From an uncultured Bacteroidales bacterium (GTDB lineage: Bacteria > Bacteroidota > Bacteroidia > Bacteroidales > UBA932): a stretch of 32,642 nt of DNA. Position 1 is the first letter of the stretch. Every line of letters starts with the position of its first letter. The stretch covers positions 1 through 32,642 of the forward strand of contig CAJOLS010000044.1 in the NCBI GenBank assembly GCA_905235535.1. The letters are read 5' to 3'. A program made the translations under genes and the position numbers. Below the pieces are notes generated by a model that was given only the letters and a program-made list of their open reading frames with translations, made no database searches and was not told where the DNA came from. Below are positions 1 through 9,041 of this stretch, in pieces.

Positions 1-98
1 TTCACCCATAGGAACCCCTATGGCCAAAAATTTTCAAGAAAAATTTCCACAAAAATAAACTATAAATAAAAATATCAATCATTTCAAAACAGACTCTA
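1..98 (-). repeat. Fold-back repeat copy A (long form, cut by window start)
   Basis: AT-rich intergenic repeat whose terminus ends in CATTTCAAAACAGACTCT. The part in view starts inside the central hairpin (CCATAGG, loop AACC, CCTATGG) and runs through one arm to the terminal repeat. The arm matches copies B, D, F and G almost base for base. The orientation is the reverse of copies C, F and G. The hypB stop codon (TAG on the minus strand) lies at the terminus of the repeat. Confidence 0.85.
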
Positions 99-770
99 AT
101 TGTGTTTCCAGTTATTCACTTCCTCCAGAATCCACTGGGCAAAAGCCTCCACGCCTTCTCCCGTCTTGGCGCAGATGGGAATCACCTGGGCCTTGGGATT
201 TCGCATATGAACGTATTCCTTGCATTTCTCCATATCGAAATCGAAGTAGGGGAGCACATCTATTTTGTTAATCACCACTACGTCGCAGACGGAGAACATG
301 AGGGGGTATTTGAGCGGCTTGTCGTGCCCCTCCGGGATAGAGAGGATCATGGCATTCTTGACGGCGCCGGTGTCAAACTCGGCCGGGCATACCAGGTTGC
401 CCACATTTTCCAGCACAACCAGGTCCAGGCCTTCCGTCTCTACACCTGAGAGGCCCTGGCGAGTCATTTCCGCGTCCAGGTGGCACATTCCGCCCGTATG
501 CAGCTGGATGGAAGGGATGCCGGTGGCCTCCTTGATTTTGACGGCATCTACGTCCGAGTCTATATCGGCCTCCATGACGGCGATGCGAAGTTTCTCCTTA
601 AGCAGGTTAAGGATCCCGATGAGTGTCGTGGTTTTGCCGCTGCCGGGTGAGGACATCAGGTTCAGAAGATATACCCCCTTCTGTTTCAGTTCCTTGCGGA
701 GCCTTCTGGCATCGGCATCATTATCCTCGAAAACACTCTTTTTGATTTCGATGACTTTGACAGGGTCCAT
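96..770 (-). CDS. hypB: HypB, hydrogenase nickel-incorporation GTPase
   Basis: This 224-residue protein is a SIMIBI-class GTPase that, with HypA, delivers nickel to [NiFe]-hydrogenase (in some bacteria also urease) in the cytoplasm. The P-loop SSPGSGKTTTL is near residue 40. The family metal-site Cys-His pair appears in GGMCHLDAEM, followed by ENVGNLVCPAEFD with a second Cys, and the guanine-specificity motif NKID is near residue 168. The His-rich or CxxCGC N-terminal extension of some HypBs is absent, so this is the short form. The ATG at 770 is preceded by AAAGGA. No other hyp or hydrogenase gene is in view, but the gene lies at the window edge. Its TAG stop is formed by the end of repeat copy A. 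Confidence 0.93.
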   Translation of the reverse strand: MDPVKVIEIKKSVFEDNDADARRLRKELKQKGVYLLNLMSSPGSGKTTTLIGILNLLKEKLRIAVMEADIDSDVDAVKIKEATGIPSIQLHTGGMCHLDAEMTRQGLSGVETEGLDLVVLENVGNLVCPAEFDTGAVKNAMILSIPEGHDKPLKYPLMFSVCDVVVINKIDVLPYFDFDMEKCKEYVHMRNPKAQVIPICAKTGEGVEAFAQWILEEVNNWKHN

Positions 771-839
771 GGGCAGATCCTTTTTAGTGTTATTAATGGG
801 TGCAAGTTACAAAATCTTTTCCGGAATCCGAATTTTTTC

Positions 840-847
840 TACCTTTG
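840..847 (+). promoter_or_regulatory. -7 box for the M23 peptidase gene
   Basis: TACCTTTG matches the Bacteroidota -7 consensus TAnnTTTG and sits 19 nt before the ATG at 867. No clear -33 TTG was found at the usual spacing. Confidence 0.5.
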
Positions 848-866
848 TACACCTGAATCCATCGCT

Positions 867-2096
867 ATGAAAAGAAACCTTACCGCCATTCTCATTCTCT
901 TTGTTCTCACCCTTTCCTGCACCTGGACGGGCCGGAAGGCCAGCCGGGCAGAGGCCCCGGAAGAGAAGAAGGACACGGTGTATCCGCTGGGTTTCTGCAC
1001 GGATTCTTTTACCGTGGTGGAGGGAAAAGTACCGGAAGGGGCCACCTTTTCCGGGCTTATGGGCAGCCTGGGGTTGAACGGGGACAATACCTATAAACTC
1101 ATCAAGGCCTCCGACAGCCTTTTCGATGTACGTAAATTCCGTGCCGGCAATGCCTGGAGGGCGTATTACGAGGATTCTGCCAGCCTCTGTTACCTGGTGT
1201 ACGAAGAAAACCGGGTTCGCAGCATCGTCTTCCAGTGCCGGGATTCCCTGGCCGCCTGGGCTTTTGACAAGGAAGTGATTCACGAAGAAAAGGTGGCCGA
1301 TGTCACCATCCACAGTTCCCTCTGGAACGATATGACAGAGGCCGGGGCGTCTCCGCTGATGATAGTGGAACTGGCCGATATCTATGCCTGGACGGTGGAT
1401 TTCTTCGGCCTGCAGGAGGGAGACCGCTTCCGCGTGCTGTATCACCAGGACGTGTGCGAAGGGGAGGTTTTCCGCATTGCGGACGTGGAGTATGCCGTTT
1501 TTTCCCGCGGGGAAAAGGAGTCCCACGCCCTTTATTTTGACCAGCAGGATGGCGGCAACAAATATTGGAATGAGAAGGGAGAGAGTATGCGGAAAGCTTT
1601 CCTGAAGGCCCCGCTCAAGTTCACCCGCATTTCTTCCGGATTCACCTATCACCGCCTGCATCCCGTGCACGGGGTGGTAAGGCCCCATACGGCCATAGAC
1701 TACGCGGCACCCACCGGAACGCCCGTGATGAGCATAGGAGACGGAACCGTCATCAGCCGGGGCTGGGCCGGCGGTGGCGGCAATACCGTCAAAATCCGGC
1801 ACAATTCCGTTTACACCACTTCTTATATGCACCTTTCCAAGTACGCGGCGGGCCTCAAGGTGGGGGACCGCGTGCACCAGGGGCAGGTGATTGGCTATGT
1901 GGGCATGACGGGAACGGCGACGGGCCCGCACCTGGACTACAGGGTATATAAAAACGGAACGCCCATCAATCCTTTGACCATGGAAGCTCCCTCCGGAGAC
2001 CCCATCCGGGAACAATACAAGCCGGCTTTGGATTCCCTTTACCGGCTCAGAACTCACAAAATGGATTCCCTGCTGGCTACGAAGCCGATTCTTTAG
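867..2096 (+). CDS. M23-family murein metallopeptidase lipoprotein
   Basis: A 409-residue envelope protein, probably a peptidoglycan endopeptidase or related LytM-domain factor. The N-terminus is a lipoprotein signal with lipobox LTLSC (Cys near residue 18). The middle part (about 60-250) fits the LysM/OapA-like adaptor region common in Bacteroidota M23 proteins. The C-terminal LytM domain (about 265-380) has the zinc-site motifs HTAID (HxxxD), SYMHLS and GPHLDYRV; the last replaces the commoner HxH form, as seen in other Bacteroidota members. Active-site residues look intact, so it is likely enzymatic, though an activator role cannot be excluded. Its 3' end overlaps the convergent FNT-type gene by 20 bp. 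Confidence 0.88.
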   Translation: MKRNLTAILILFVLTLSCTWTGRKASRAEAPEEKKDTVYPLGFCTDSFTVVEGKVPEGATFSGLMGSLGLNGDNTYKLIKASDSLFDVRKFRAGNAWRAYYEDSASLCYLVYEENRVRSIVFQCRDSLAAWAFDKEVIHEEKVADVTIHSSLWNDMTEAGASPLMIVELADIYAWTVDFFGLQEGDRFRVLYHQDVCEGEVFRIADVEYAVFSRGEKESHALYFDQQDGGNKYWNEKGESMRKAFLKAPLKFTRISSGFTYHRLHPVHGVVRPHTAIDYAAPTGTPVMSIGDGTVISRGWAGGGGNTVKIRHNSVYTTSYMHLSKYAAGLKVGDRVHQGQVIGYVGMTGTATGPHLDYRVYKNGTPINPLTMEAPSGDPIREQYKPALDSLYRLRTHKMDSLLATKPIL

Positions 2097-2658
2097 GCAG
2101 GATTACCCGGCGCACGTTGCAGCCCACATAGTTTCCCAGTACAATAACAGGGTAGTACCACAAAATGGCGGGGCTCCACTTGAAGGCGGCCACCAGGTAA
2201 ACCACGTCGGCGATAGAGTGGTAGAAGCCGCAGACGATAAACAGGGGAACGCCGAAGAGAACAGGAATAAGGGATTGGGAACTCCGGTACAGGTATACGG
2301 AAATGTCTATGATAATTCCGCAGCCCACAGCCCGGAGAAAGCTGCGCCAGGGCCCCTGTGCAAAGCGGCCCGCCACAATGGACTGCGCCCTTTCCAAGGG
2401 TTCTCCTCCGATGGCATAGACCAGCAGGCCCACCGCAATGCAGGCAACCACATTCCACAGCCAGATTTTGGCAAGGGCTCCCATGTCTGTGAGGACGCCC
2501 GCTTTCCCTGTGTACAACAGGGAGCCGGAGAGCACCACGCCCACCAGGCCGAAGGCAAAGATAATGGCGCCGGGAATGCCTCCCAGGGCTAGAAAACCGT
2601 ATGCGCCCAGGCCAATCAGAAGGCCTGCAAACAGGGAGAGTCGGGTTTCGTTACTCAT
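2077..2658 (-). CDS. Short formate/nitrite transporter (FNT)-family protein
   Basis: A 193-residue polytopic membrane protein with about six hydrophobic segments. The segment after TM1-2 (GSLLYTGKAG) matches the FNT ELFTGN-type loop. The stretch GFYHSIADVVYL resembles the FNT GFEHSVANM motif, and VIVLGNYVGC resembles the GNxxGG motif near the last helix. FNT channels are pentamers passing formate, nitrite or other small anions. Family members are usually 250-290 residues, so this is a compact version with short loops; the substrate cannot be told. The ATG at 2658 follows a TATATTTG box by about 20 nt. It is transcribed in the same direction as the SusC/SusD genes but separated from them by a strong terminator. 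Confidence 0.75.
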   Translation of the reverse strand: MSNETRLSLFAGLLIGLGAYGFLALGGIPGAIIFAFGLVGVVLSGSLLYTGKAGVLTDMGALAKIWLWNVVACIAVGLLVYAIGGEPLERAQSIVAGRFAQGPWRSFLRAVGCGIIIDISVYLYRSSQSLIPVLFGVPLFIVCGFYHSIADVVYLVAAFKWSPAILWYYPVIVLGNYVGCNVRRVILPKESAS

Positions 2659-2677
2659 GGTCAGTCTTAATTTTCCC

Positions 2678-2685
2678 CAAATATA
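2678..2685 (-). promoter_or_regulatory. -7 box for the FNT-type gene
   Basis: On the minus strand this reads TATATTTG, a match to TAnnTTTG, 20 nt before the ATG. It lies immediately after the U-tract of the SusD terminator, so termination and the next promoter are almost contiguous. Confidence 0.5.
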
Positions 2686-2687
2686 AT

Positions 2688-2722
2688 AAAAAAACCGGAG
2701 CGGGCCTTGCGACTCGCTCCGG
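2688..2722 (-). terminator. Intrinsic terminator after the SusC/SusD operon
   Basis: On the minus strand the stem CCGGAGCG pairs perfectly with CGCTCCGG across a 12-nt loop and is followed directly by a run of seven T. It is about 60 nt downstream of the SusD stop codon. Confidence 0.88.
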
Positions 2723-2783
2723 GGGTACAGATCATATCAATATTTTGTTTAACAAATCTGTATTCTCTGTATCTTTTTTAGAA

Positions 2784-4373
2784 TTAAAGTGCCGGGGGAA
2801 CGCATTCCTCTTCAGGAATCACACCTTCCTCGTTGTCGGCAACATCCCACCACAGGCGGCTGTTTATATCGTCCACACCGCCGTTGAGGAGCTTGACGGC
2901 CTCCAGGTAGTTGGCGTTGTTGTAGGAAACATCGGTGTCGGCATAGAAGCCCAGACGGTAAGGATAGTGAAGAATGCCGTTATCTTCTGCACCGGGACCT
3001 ACAGGCATTTTGGGGATGTCCAGTCTGCGCCAGTCGGCCCAGGCTTCCACACCGTCGGACATGTAGGAGGCAATCCAGCGCTGAAGGGCAATCTGTTCCA
3101 GGCCGTTGGCCGGGTTGTAGGCAATTTCGGCGCTTGCGATGTATTCGTCAGCCCCGTCGGCACCCCACTGGTCGAAGGAAACGGCGATACCTTCCTCGTA
3201 CAGAGCCTTGGCATCGGCATTGATCCAACCGCGGAAAGCGGCTTCGGCCTCGGTGAGCAGCACACGGGCGGCGGGAATAACCGGTATGGTGGCGTCCATG
3301 GAGATGAGACTCTTGTTGACGGAACAGCATACGGTGGTCCAGGCATTGACGGCATCATTGTTGGAAAGGCCGAAGGGTACGCCATAGAAGGAATCGTAAG
3401 AATCACGGGGGAACTTGTCCTCGGAGCGTTTGCCGCGATACCCTTCAATGTCAAAGTACTTGAACATGCGGTTGTCTTTGAAAGCCTTCATCTGGTCCAC
3501 GATGAACTTGTTGGGAACAGCGTTGAAACCAGCGCCGGAGTAGTCCGGGCTAACCCAGTAATAAAGGCGGTTCCAAGTGAGGTCGTCGTAAGTATAGGTG
3601 AAGCTGTCGGCATCGCTTTCCATACCACCGTCGGCATAGGCGGCAGCGAAACGGGCCTTGCCATTGGCAGGATCTACATCGGCCATTTTGATGGCCAGGA
3701 GCATACGCAGGGAGGCGTTGAACTTCTTCCACTTGGCAATGTCTCCGCCATAGAGGATGTCTGCGGAGCCATCCAGGTCTTCGTTTTCTCTGAACTGGGA
3801 ATAGGCTTCCTTGAGCATGGCGTCCAGACCTTCGTAAACCTTGTCCTGAGCGTCGTATTTGGGCGTCCAGTTGTCATCGCTCAGGCCCTGGAAGGCCTCG
3901 GAGAAGACAATGGGTCCCACGATGTCCGTTATGGACATATAGTAGAAGGCAGAGAGGGTCTTGGAAACGGCAATCTGGTTGTTGTTGGAGCCAAACGCCA
4001 TTATGTTGGATTCGCTCTTTTGATCTTCGTCCTGGTTCATTTCAATAATCTGGTGAAGGTTGCGGAGACCATAGAGATAGATGGTGCTTACCGAGGAGTA
4101 GGTGGAGGTGGTGGTCAAGGGACCGTACTGGTTGTTCTTGGACTCGGAGAGGTATCCGGGCCACTCCTGCTGCCAGGGGTCGTAGCCGTTGGTGGTGCTG
4201 CCCAGCACGAAGTAAGGAACATAGGTGCAGGCCGACGTGAACAGGTAGTTGGTGAAAGCCGTCGAGGGGTTGTTGGGGTCCTTGTTGATTTCACCGAAAT
4301 CTGCAGGATTGCAGGCGGTTACAAGGATGGAGGCCGTCAGAACGGAAAGAAGGATATTATATAACTTTTTCAT
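2784..4373 (-). CDS. SusD/RagB-family outer-membrane substrate-binding lipoprotein
   Basis: A 529-residue surface lipoprotein that would form the lid of a SusC channel and bind the imported glycan or peptide. The signal peptide ends in the lipobox VTAC, followed by NPADFGEINKDPNNPS, the N-terminal motif typical of the SusD-like group represented by PF12771. The C-terminal part has the usual WADWRRLDIPKMPVG and YPYRL-type motifs near residues 445-470. It starts 15 bp after the stop of the SusC gene, so the two are co-transcribed, and its transcript ends at the hairpin at 2688-2722. The ligand is not apparent: no glycoside hydrolase, lyase, sulfatase or peptidase gene is beside it. Confidence 0.93.
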   Translation of the reverse strand: MKKLYNILLSVLTASILVTACNPADFGEINKDPNNPSTAFTNYLFTSACTYVPYFVLGSTTNGYDPWQQEWPGYLSESKNNQYGPLTTTSTYSSVSTIYLYGLRNLHQIIEMNQDEDQKSESNIMAFGSNNNQIAVSKTLSAFYYMSITDIVGPIVFSEAFQGLSDDNWTPKYDAQDKVYEGLDAMLKEAYSQFRENEDLDGSADILYGGDIAKWKKFNASLRMLLAIKMADVDPANGKARFAAAYADGGMESDADSFTYTYDDLTWNRLYYWVSPDYSGAGFNAVPNKFIVDQMKAFKDNRMFKYFDIEGYRGKRSEDKFPRDSYDSFYGVPFGLSNNDAVNAWTTVCCSVNKSLISMDATIPVIPAARVLLTEAEAAFRGWINADAKALYEEGIAVSFDQWGADGADEYIASAEIAYNPANGLEQIALQRWIASYMSDGVEAWADWRRLDIPKMPVGPGAEDNGILHYPYRLGFYADTDVSYNNANYLEAVKLLNGGVDDINSRLWWDVADNEEGVIPEEECVPPAL

Positions 4374-4388
4374 ATTGATTCCTCCTGT

Positions 4389-7300
4389 TTAGAAAGTGAC
4401 GTTGATGGTAACACCGAAGGTGCGGGTGGACATGGCCTGGCCGCCTTCGAGGTAGTTGTATTCTACACCTGCAATCTCGGAAGGATCCAGGTTGGGGCAG
4501 GCAGAATAGATGAGCCAGGGGTTGGTGGCAACCAGGGCTACGCTGGCCTTGGTGATGCCGATACCCATGTTCTGCAGGAACTTCTGGGGAAGGTCGTATT
4601 TGAGGGAGACCTCGCGGAGTTTCACGTAGGTACGGTCATATACCCAGGAGTCGCAGTCGTAGTAGGCCTTGTAGTGATAATACTGGTAGGCATCTACGTA
4701 ACCATCCATGGGATTGCCGTCCTTGTCAACACCCGTCATGTGAACACCACCGCCGGCGGCAACGGGCTCACGCTCGTTGACACCTCTGTCGTTCACCTTT
4801 GCGGTGGAAGCGAACAGACCGGAACCGGTGCCCCACATGTTGGTCCAGGAGACCAGGCTGCCGCCCACCATGAAGTCCAGGGATGCGCCCAGGGTGAAGT
4901 TCTTGAATCGGAGGTCGGTGGAGAAACCACCGGTGAGTTTAGGCTGTACGTTGCCTACGGTATTCTGGGTGCCCAGATCATAGACCGGCCGTACGTCTCC
5001 CCAAGTGGCGTTGCCCTTCTGGAGGATAGGAATTCCGTCCTCGGTCTTGGCCCAGCGGGCGTTGGATACAATGGAGCCGATAGGCTGGCCTTCTATGGCC
5101 ATGTTGTACCACTCATAGAAGAAGCGGGTCCAGTAGATGGTGTACTTCTCGTTGGGGTCGTTGGGATCTGTGAGCTCCATGAGCTTGTTCACGTTCTTGG
5201 CCAGGTTCGCGCTCAGGTTCCAGGTCACGTTCCTGGTCTGGACAGGAGTTCCGCCCAGAACGATTTCAATACCCTGGTTGCGCACCAGACCGGCGTTGAC
5301 CTTGCGGGTGGAATAACCGGACTGGGGAAGGACGTTGGCATCGATGATGTCGTTGCGGGTGTCCTTGCGGTAGAAGTTCACATCACCGAACAGACGGTTG
5401 CCGAACATCTTGAATTCCGTACCGATTTCGAAGGAAGTGGAAATGGTGGGAAGCACGTTGGGGTTCTTCAGGGTGGCAGGCTCATACATGGTGGTCTGTC
5501 CGTCCTTCTTGGTGCCGATGGTGTAGGTGGGATAAATCTGATAGGCACTGATGGTGGAACCTACCTGGGCCACGGAACCACGGATTTTCCAGAAGTTGAG
5601 CCAGGGGGCATTGATGAGCTTGGAAGCCATGAAGGACACGGAACCGCCGCCATAGAGGTAGCCGTTGTTGTCGGCCGGCAGGCGGGAATCCAGGTCGTAA
5701 CGGAGGGAACCATCCAGGTAAACGAGGTCGTCCCAACCGATGGTGGCCGTACCGAAGAAGGAACGGGTCTTGTAGTGGGTTTCGTCGTTGTTGGTGGAGT
5801 AAGTGCTGGAGGAAGCCTTCAGGTTGTAATAGTCCTTCAGGGATAGACCGCCGTTGGTGCTGGAATTCAGGTAGCGGTAGTCGTAACGGCGGGTTTCAGC
5901 AAAGGCGGCAGCCTCTACGGAGAGCTTGTTGTCCACGAACTGGCCACCATAAGTGATATAGCCCTGAGCGGTGAAATCGTTGTCCTGGACGTGGTAAGTA
6001 CGGAAGTAGGAATCCCAGTTGATGGATCCGGTGCCGTGCTTGGCCTCATACTGACGGGCATTGATATAGTTGTTGATGCGGGCGCCTATCTTGATGTTGA
6101 AAGGCAGGGTGGCATAAATGTCACCCGAGATGAGGTGGTAGTTGAAGGTGCTCTTGCTGTTGTAGTTGTCAAGGGTGGCATACGGGTTGTCGTGGAACTC
6201 GGGAGTGAGGTCGTCGATGTCATGTATGTTCCATGTGCGCCAGGAACCGTCGGGGCGCTCCCAGTCAAAATAGTCCCGGATGTTCACGTTCGTGTGGCCC
6301 CACTGGGTGAAGTCGCAAACCACATTGCCCTCGGCGCTGTAACCTTCTGTTGCGGCGTTCCGGTTCTCACGGAAACGATAGCGGTAGCTGATGTCTGCAT
6401 TGAGCCAGGAAGTGGGCTTCAACTGAGTGGAGATGCTGAAGCTGCGGCGGATGGCCTTGGAGTTGTACATGACACCCTGGCGGTCCACATTGGTGAAGGA
6501 CACACGGGTGCTCATGCCTTTGACGGACTTGGAGAAGGCCACGTTGGTGGTATTGGACCAGGCGGGACGCGTGAGGTCGCTCAGTTTGAGCCGGTAGGAC
6601 CAGGGCTCGGCCTTTCCGTACATCTCGGAAGTGGGATCCCAGGAGATGGCGGGACGAACCAGGGTTACATCGTCGAAGCGGGGACCCCAGTTTTCATCGG
6701 AATAGTAGTCCATGTAGTAGGTGCCGTCACCAAGGGCCATTTCACCCCAATCATCACCGAACAGGAAAGAGGGGGAGGTCCAGTCGTGGGCGTTCCCACC
6801 TTCTGCGGCAGCGGCGGCGGAAAGGCCTGCAAGCATGGAACCGCCACCGTAAAGGTTGTTCAGCTTGACGTGGTTGTAGTAAGTCTCAACGGCCGTGGTG
6901 TGGGAGAATTCCAGGGTGGTCTTGCCTTCCTGGGCCTTCTTGGTGCTCACAATTACGGCACCGTTGGCGCCGCGGGAACCATACAGGGCGGTGGCGGAGG
7001 GGCCTTTGAGGATGTTGATGCTTTCTACATCGTCCATGTTGATGGCGGAAGCGGTAGTAATGGTGCCGTCAATCACATAGATGGGCTCGCTACCCTTGGC
7101 GTTGCTGTAAGAGGTGGCACCGCGCAGGACGATGGAACCTTCATTGAAGGTGGCACCGCCGGCACCCCAGAACTGGGCGCCCGCAACCTTACCGGCCAGG
7201 GAGTTACCCATGTCGGAGCTGTGGGTCATGGTGAGTTTTTCCTCGCTGATGGTCTGGGCAGAGTAGCCGATGGCCTTCTGCTTACGGGTGAGGCCTTGTG

Positions 7301-7622
7301 CGGTAACCACAACTTCTTCCAGGAACTCTGCGTCTTCCTGCATCATGATGCGGATGGGAGAAGCGGAGATAGGAACGGTCACAGTGGAGTAACCGATGCA
7401 GGATGCCACCAGGGTGGTGGCCGATGCAGGCACGTTTGCAATGGAGAAGGCACCGGATTCGTCGGTGATGGCGCCCAGGGAAGAACTTCCCTGAACCATC
7501 ACGTAAGCGCCCGCGATGGGAGCGCTGGCACCGTCAACGACAGTACCCTTCACGGTGGTCTGAGCAAACGTTGCCGTCAGGCTTGCGAAAGTGCAGGCCA
7601 AAAGCAATAAAGCTCGTTTCAT
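4389..7622 (-). CDS. SusC/RagA-family TonB-dependent outer-membrane transporter
   Basis: A 1077-residue TonB-linked beta-barrel protein. In order: signal peptide ending near TATFAQ; a CarboxypepD_reg-like domain (about 22-95, TVKGTVVDGASAPIAGAYV); a TonB-box-like EEVVVTAQG; a plug domain with YVIDGTITTASAINMDDVESI and LKGPSATALYGSRGANGAV; then the barrel to a C-terminal Phe (TFGVTINVTF). No N-terminal anti-sigma interaction extension is seen. It is the first gene of a two-gene operon with the SusD-like gene. The leader is about 130 nt if the TATATTTG box at 7762-7769 is the promoter. Substrate unknown. Confidence 0.95.
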   Translation of the reverse strand: MKRALLLLACTFASLTATFAQTTVKGTVVDGASAPIAGAYVMVQGSSSLGAITDESGAFSIANVPASATTLVASCIGYSTVTVPISASPIRIMMQEDAEFLEEVVVTAQGLTRKQKAIGYSAQTISEEKLTMTHSSDMGNSLAGKVAGAQFWGAGGATFNEGSIVLRGATSYSNAKGSEPIYVIDGTITTASAINMDDVESINILKGPSATALYGSRGANGAVIVSTKKAQEGKTTLEFSHTTAVETYYNHVKLNNLYGGGSMLAGLSAAAAAEGGNAHDWTSPSFLFGDDWGEMALGDGTYYMDYYSDENWGPRFDDVTLVRPAISWDPTSEMYGKAEPWSYRLKLSDLTRPAWSNTTNVAFSKSVKGMSTRVSFTNVDRQGVMYNSKAIRRSFSISTQLKPTSWLNADISYRYRFRENRNAATEGYSAEGNVVCDFTQWGHTNVNIRDYFDWERPDGSWRTWNIHDIDDLTPEFHDNPYATLDNYNSKSTFNYHLISGDIYATLPFNIKIGARINNYINARQYEAKHGTGSINWDSYFRTYHVQDNDFTAQGYITYGGQFVDNKLSVEAAAFAETRRYDYRYLNSSTNGGLSLKDYYNLKASSSTYSTNNDETHYKTRSFFGTATIGWDDLVYLDGSLRYDLDSRLPADNNGYLYGGGSVSFMASKLINAPWLNFWKIRGSVAQVGSTISAYQIYPTYTIGTKKDGQTTMYEPATLKNPNVLPTISTSFEIGTEFKMFGNRLFGDVNFYRKDTRNDIIDANVLPQSGYSTRKVNAGLVRNQGIEIVLGGTPVQTRNVTWNLSANLAKNVNKLMELTDPNDPNEKYTIYWTRFFYEWYNMAIEGQPIGSIVSNARWAKTEDGIPILQKGNATWGDVRPVYDLGTQNTVGNVQPKLTGGFSTDLRFKNFTLGASLDFMVGGSLVSWTNMWGTGSGLFASTAKVNDRGVNEREPVAAGGGVHMTGVDKDGNPMDGYVDAYQYYHYKAYYDCDSWVYDRTYVKLREVSLKYDLPQKFLQNMGIGITKASVALVATNPWLIYSACPNLDPSEIAGVEYNYLEGGQAMSTRTFGVTINVTF

Positions 7623-7937
7623 AACACGATAAACCTTAGATTAAACATAAATATTGATAGTGATAAATAGTTTTCAAAAAACACTACCAGAATATTACTA
7701 ACCTTACTTTAAGCACCCTCTATTTACGCATTTGGCGTCGCTTTTCCGGGGTTGCCGGGCACAAATATAACAATTTTTTAAAACAAAATAATGAACGTAT
7801 CTTACGTATTTGTAGTGTTTTATGAATAATTATTAAAATATTTAATATAATTTTGCGAATTAATCTTATAATCTGTAATTAAAAAATTTAATATCTATGC
7901 AGATTAAAAGAAAAAGAAATTTTTTTAATTTTTTCGT
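7623..7937. other. AT-rich divergent intergenic region, SusC gene / anmK
   Basis: About 315 bp with no gene. It holds the probable leader and promoter of the SusC gene on the minus strand and the upstream side of the anmK promoter on the plus strand. The region near 7738-7760 is a GC-rich island (CCGGGGTTGCCGGGC) inside otherwise very AT-rich DNA and can form a small hairpin in the SusC leader. No sigma-factor or sensor gene accompanies the pair. I saw no copy of the fold-back repeat here. Confidence 0.6.
7762..7769 (-). promoter_or_regulatory. -7 box for the SusC/SusD operon
   Basis: The minus strand reads TATATTTG (TAnnTTTG). It would give a leader of roughly 130 nt ahead of the SusC ATG. 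A TTTTG lies upstream but at shorter spacing than usual. Confidence 0.45.
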
Positions 7938-7945
7938 TACCTTTG
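7938..7945 (+). promoter_or_regulatory. -7 box for anmK
   Basis: TACCTTTG matches TAnnTTTG. Transcription would begin at about 7949-7952, so the TTG codon at 7947 used by the ORF track cannot be the translation start. This points to the ATG at 7968 or 7980. Confidence 0.55.
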
Positions 7946-7967
7946 TTTGAACCTTTGTATGAACCAT

Positions 7968-9026
7968 ATGAGCAAGACCATGACCAGTATCGGCCTCATG
8001 TCCGGCACTTCCGTGGACGGGCTGGATGTCTGTTGCGCAACTTTCACCTTGGATAAAGACAAGTGGAATTTCCACATAGACTGTGCGCGCGGGTACGATT
8101 ATCCGGCCGATTTGAAAAGGAAGCTGGGAAAGGACGTTCAGAATATGAGCGCCTACGAATTCGTGGCCTTCCACAGCGAATATGGCCGCTTCATAGGGCA
8201 GCGGGTGAAGGACTTTATGGCCGAATTTGGCGTAAAGCCGGATATCATAGCCTCCCACGGCTCCACGGTTTTTCACGAGCCTGGAAAGAAGATCATGTAC
8301 CAGATTGGGGACGGCGCCGCCATTGCAGCCGAAACGGGCATCCCCACCGTGTCGGATTTCCGCCGCCTGGATATCATGCTGGGCGGGCAGGGAGCGCCCC
8401 TGGTGCCCATCGGCGACAATCTCCTCTTCGGTGAGTACGACTATTGCCTCAATATCGGCGGCTTCTCCAACATTTCCTGGAGGGAAGGGGACCAGCGCAT
8501 AGCCTTTGACATTTCTCCGGTGAACTATGTGATTAACCGCTTCACGCGGCAAATCGGCCTGGATATGGACAGGGACGGTGTCCTTGCTTCCCGCGGCACG
8601 GTATGCCAGCCCCTTATAGACAAGCTGAATGCGCTGGATTATTATTCCAAAACCTGGCCCAAGTCCCTGGGCCGCGAATGGGTGGAAGCCCAGGTTTTTC
8701 CGCTGCTGGATGCCGCCGGCCTTTCCATAGAAGATTTGCTTCGCACCTATTACGAGCATTGCGCCCACCAGCTGGCCCGGGTTACCCGGCCCGGCAGAAA
8801 CCTTCTGGTTACGGGCGGCGGTGCATACAACAAGTTCCTCATTGAGAGAATGAAAGCGCTCTCCGGATGCGATATCGTGGTTCCGGAGAGCGCCATCATA
8901 GAGTTTAAGGAGGCTTTGATTTTTGCCTTCCTGGGCGTTCTGTATATGTGGGATATCCCTTCCTGCCTGCGCTCGGTCACCGGTGCCGCCCGGGACAATA
9001 TCGGCGGTATGCTGTTTAAGGTGTAG
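7968..9026 (+). CDS. anmK: AnmK, anhydro-N-acetylmuramic acid kinase
   Basis: A cytoplasmic kinase that opens and phosphorylates 1,6-anhydro-MurNAc to MurNAc-6-phosphate during cell-wall recycling. The family N-terminal ATP-site motif SIGLMSGTSVDGLD comes a few residues after the start. Later motifs are ASHGSTVFHEP, DFRRLDIMLGGQGAPLVPIGD, LNIGGFSNISW (about 150), DISPVNYVIN and LLVTGGGAYN (about 285). Length, about 352 residues, is normal. I chose the ATG at 7968 because the ORF-track TTG at 7947 lies at the predicted transcription start; the ATG at 7980 is also possible. It ends 15 bp from the convergent dipeptidase gene. With the M23 peptidase it adds a cell-wall theme. Confidence 0.94.
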   Translation: MSKTMTSIGLMSGTSVDGLDVCCATFTLDKDKWNFHIDCARGYDYPADLKRKLGKDVQNMSAYEFVAFHSEYGRFIGQRVKDFMAEFGVKPDIIASHGSTVFHEPGKKIMYQIGDGAAIAAETGIPTVSDFRRLDIMLGGQGAPLVPIGDNLLFGEYDYCLNIGGFSNISWREGDQRIAFDISPVNYVINRFTRQIGLDMDRDGVLASRGTVCQPLIDKLNALDYYSKTWPKSLGREWVEAQVFPLLDAAGLSIEDLLRTYYEHCAHQLARVTRPGRNLLVTGGGAYNKFLIERMKALSGCDIVVPESAIIEFKEALIFAFLGVLYMWDIPSCLRSVTGAARDNIGGMLFKV

Positions 9027-9041
9027 GGACCCCCTTCCTTT

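Noticed and set aside
2601-4364. Long plus-strand ORF (587 aa) opposite the SusD gene, and similar long antisense ORFs at 4674-5846, 5991-7610, 9129-10670, 12483-13871, 19577-20800, 21047-22159 and 26656-27627
   Set aside because: They are shadows of well-recognised genes on the other strand. Their translations are rich in Gly, Val, His and Ala, show no domain motifs, and have no sensible start signals.
7947-7967. ORF-track start of anmK at a TTG (7947)
   Set aside because: It lies at the predicted transcription start, directly after TACCTTTG. The ATG at 7968 or 7980 fits the family N-terminus.
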